A stretch of 46,514 nt of DNA from an uncultured Prevotellaceae bacterium (GTDB taxonomy: Bacteria > Bacteroidota > Bacteroidia > Bacteroidales > Bacteroidaceae): contig OMSJ01000003.1 of assembly GCA_900313705.1 (NCBI GenBank), forward strand, positions 1-46,514. The letters run 5' to 3'. Positions 45,456 through 46,514 of the stretch are shown here, piece after piece (positions within the stretch are counted from its first letter, which is position 1; each line of letters opens with the position of its first letter). The notes beneath the pieces are model-generated. The model was not told the DNA's origin. It ran no database searches and worked only from the letters and a program-made list of their open reading frames with translations. The position numbers and the translations under genes are program-made.

Positions 45456-46514
45456 TCAGTCTTCTATTGCCTTTACTTTCATTTCGCATTTCTTGCAGTC
45501 GAATGCAAGGCGGAAGCGTCTGCCATCACCAAGAACAAGAAAGAGAGGCTCCCTCCATTTTTCGCTTTTCGCTTTTAACTTTTCACTTTCTCTAAGGCAT
45601 TGCCCCCAGGCATGTCTGAGGCAGAAGCGGCAGGTCATTAAGGGAGATTGAAGATTGAAGATTGAAGATTGAAAAGTGGCACGTTTATATAAGACGGGAT
45701 TATCTAAAGGCTTAGAAGAACTTTCAATTTTCAATTTTAAATTTTCAATTAGACTTCTTCTCCACTCGGCCAGCGTGCTGCGAGGAATGAACCAGGGCTG
45801 AGAGAAGCGCACTTCGACGTCTGTGCAGACGTAGGGCGTATCGCCAAGTTTGCTGAGGACTTCCTTTGTCGGGCCTGTTTGGTCGGTGCGGGCTGGTTGA
45901 TGCTCTGCGGGGAAGTCCTTGCTGCACGAGGTGCCGTCGTCGGCTGTGAAAGTCAGGCGGAATCCTTGTTCTGTCTCTTCGAGCAGGAAGCGGGCAGGGA
46001 TGCGTCGCTCTGCCGTTTTGCTGGCCATGAGGTCTTCCCATTGTTTGTCGTAGCTTCGCCAAAGCCGGTCGCCCTTTCTGGGTGAAGAGTGAGGCGTGAG
46101 GGGTGAAGAGTTAAAGTAGAGGTGGTTCCCTTCGGCACGGTTCACGCGGAAGCCCTGCAGATGGCCTTCCGCGTCGAAGAAGCAAAGCCCGTCGCCGTTG
46201 CTGAACACTTCTGTGGAGCTGACGATGATGCAGTCTCGCCGAACCTCTTTGACGTGTCCCACTTCGCGGCCTCTGCTCTTGGGTGTGTCGGGCGAGGCGA
46301 GGTCGTTTGTCCTGCCGTCGAGGAAGTACTCTGTGCTGCCCCTGGAGAAGCTGCGGGAGAGGTCGGGTGTGAAGTTGTAGGTGGAAGTGCCGTAGGAGGA
46401 GCGGACGAACTCTGTCCTTCTCTCCAGGATGGCATCGATGGCTTGCCGGTATGCGGCGGTCACGTTCTTGACGTAGCCTATGTCCTTCAGTCTTCCTTCT
46501 ATCTTGAAGCTTCT
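45456..46514 (-). CDS. U32-family peptidase-like protein (RlhA/PrtC type), C-terminal part, cut at window edge
   Basis: The frame is open to the last base of the window, giving 352 residues of a larger protein. The first residues, SFKIEGRLKDIGYVKNV, match the U32 family signature that precedes the C-terminal domain. Near the C terminus, cysteines in MTCRFCLRHAWGQC and FDCKKCEMKV form a likely metal site, and EPLFLVLGDGRRFRL lies between them. Family members include PrtC and RlhA (tRNA/rRNA hydroxylation); the precise role here is open. Three stretches are encoded by interspersed DNA repeats (45556-45598, 45645-45752, 46081-46117), all in frame. The N-terminal catalytic half lies outside the window. 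Confidence 0.85.
   Translation of the reverse strand, partial: RSFKIEGRLKDIGYVKNVTAAYRQAIDAILERRTEFVRSSYGTSTYNFTPDLSRSFSRGSTEYFLDGRTNDLASPDTPKSRGREVGHVKEVRRDCIIVSSTEVFSNGDGLCFFDAEGHLQGFRVNRAEGNHLYFNSSPLTPHSSPRKGDRLWRSYDKQWEDLMASKTAERRIPARFLLEETEQGFRLTFTADDGTSCSKDFPAEHQPARTDQTGPTKEVLSKLGDTPYVCTDVEVRFSQPWFIPRSTLAEWRRSLIENLKLKIESSSKPLDNPVLYKRATFQSSIFNLQSPLMTCRFCLRHAWGQCLRESEKLKAKSEKWREPLFLVLGDGRRFRLAFDCKKCEMKVKAIED
45556..45598 (-). repeat. Interspersed repeat inside the U32 gene, site 1
   Basis: The minus strand reads AAAGTGAAAAGTTAAAAGCG and similar units, encoding ESEKLKAKSEK between the Cys of GQC and EPLFLVLGDG. The tract matches the intergenic motif at 2881-2912. Confidence 0.7.
45645..45752 (-). 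repeat. Interspersed repeat inside the U32 gene, site 2
   Basis: Four GATTGAA(A) units at 45645-45675 face TTTCAATTTTCAATTTTAAA at 45722-45750, forming an inverted repeat around about 45 bases. The translation is a Lys/Leu/Ser-rich stretch between WRRSLIEN and PLMTCRFC. No frameshift results. Confidence 0.75.
46081..46117 (-). repeat. Interspersed repeat inside the U32 gene, site 3
   Basis: GGTGAAGAGTGAGGCGTGAG and its relatives encode SSPLTPHSSPRKG between HLYFN and DRLW. The DNA resembles the GTGAAGAGTGAAAAG family. Confidence 0.7.

Overview
This window looks like a chromosomal segment of a Bacteroidales bacterium, most likely of the Prevotella group. The evidence is: promoters of the Bacteroidetes type (TAnnTTTG, several with TTTG 19-20 bp upstream); a Rho factor with a long Lys/Ala/Glu-rich N-terminal insert; an RprX/RprY-type two-component pair; a second, catalytically altered EF-G; a serine-type sulfatase; a GH76 enzyme ending in a Prevotella-type C-terminal tail; and many short palindromic repeats. 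No rRNA, tRNA, IS element, prophage or CRISPR array was recognised.

Layout. 1-960: gene-free, with palindromes and a 175-bp direct repeat downstream of rho. 961-10360: rho (-), then a rightward run of an ABC-F ATPase, asnA, a TonB-dependent receptor of BtuB-like type, an N-acetylmuramoyl-L-alanine amidase and an MlaD/MCE-domain protein. 10465-13011: a large lipoprotein of the glutaminase A-like (DUF4965) type (-). 13052-27396: a leftward surface-polysaccharide locus. Transcription begins at a UDP-glucuronate epimerase and runs through Wzy, Wzx, an FrhB-like protein, a pyruvyl transferase, a WbsX-like protein, a deacetylase, two GT4 enzymes, an acyltransferase and a WecG/TagA enzyme. Many of these genes overlap by 1-14 bases. 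A second promoter serves a nucleotidyltransferase-like gene and a WcaJ-type initiating sugar-phosphate transferase. The middle (about 16.5-26.3 kb) is visibly AT-richer than its flanks, suggesting horizontal exchange. 27740-46514: leftward genes for a GH16 glucanase, Mrp, a phytase-like protein, a sulfatase, a 2-hydroxyacid dehydrogenase, RprY/RprX, EF-G2, HemW, a DUF4827 lipoprotein, a 1272-residue GH76 enzyme, a zinc-ribbon membrane lipoprotein and the C-terminal part of a U32-family protein cut by the window edge.

How it works together. The polysaccharide locus holds an initiating transferase, glycosyltransferases, decorating enzymes (pyruvyl, acyl, deacetylase), flippase and polymerase, so it could make and export a repeat-unit glycan. 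The secreted GH16, GH76 and sulfatase fit glycan foraging. RprXY and EF-G2 point to envelope or nutrient-stress responses.

The most unusual signal is the repeat content. Low-complexity, hairpin-prone elements (GTGAAGAGTGAAAAG-like and relatives) lie between genes and also inside at least four genes, apparently in frame, at seven sites. Separately, three intergenic arrays with a 21-22-bp period each lie upstream of a predicted promoter, and two of them share one 14-bp core.
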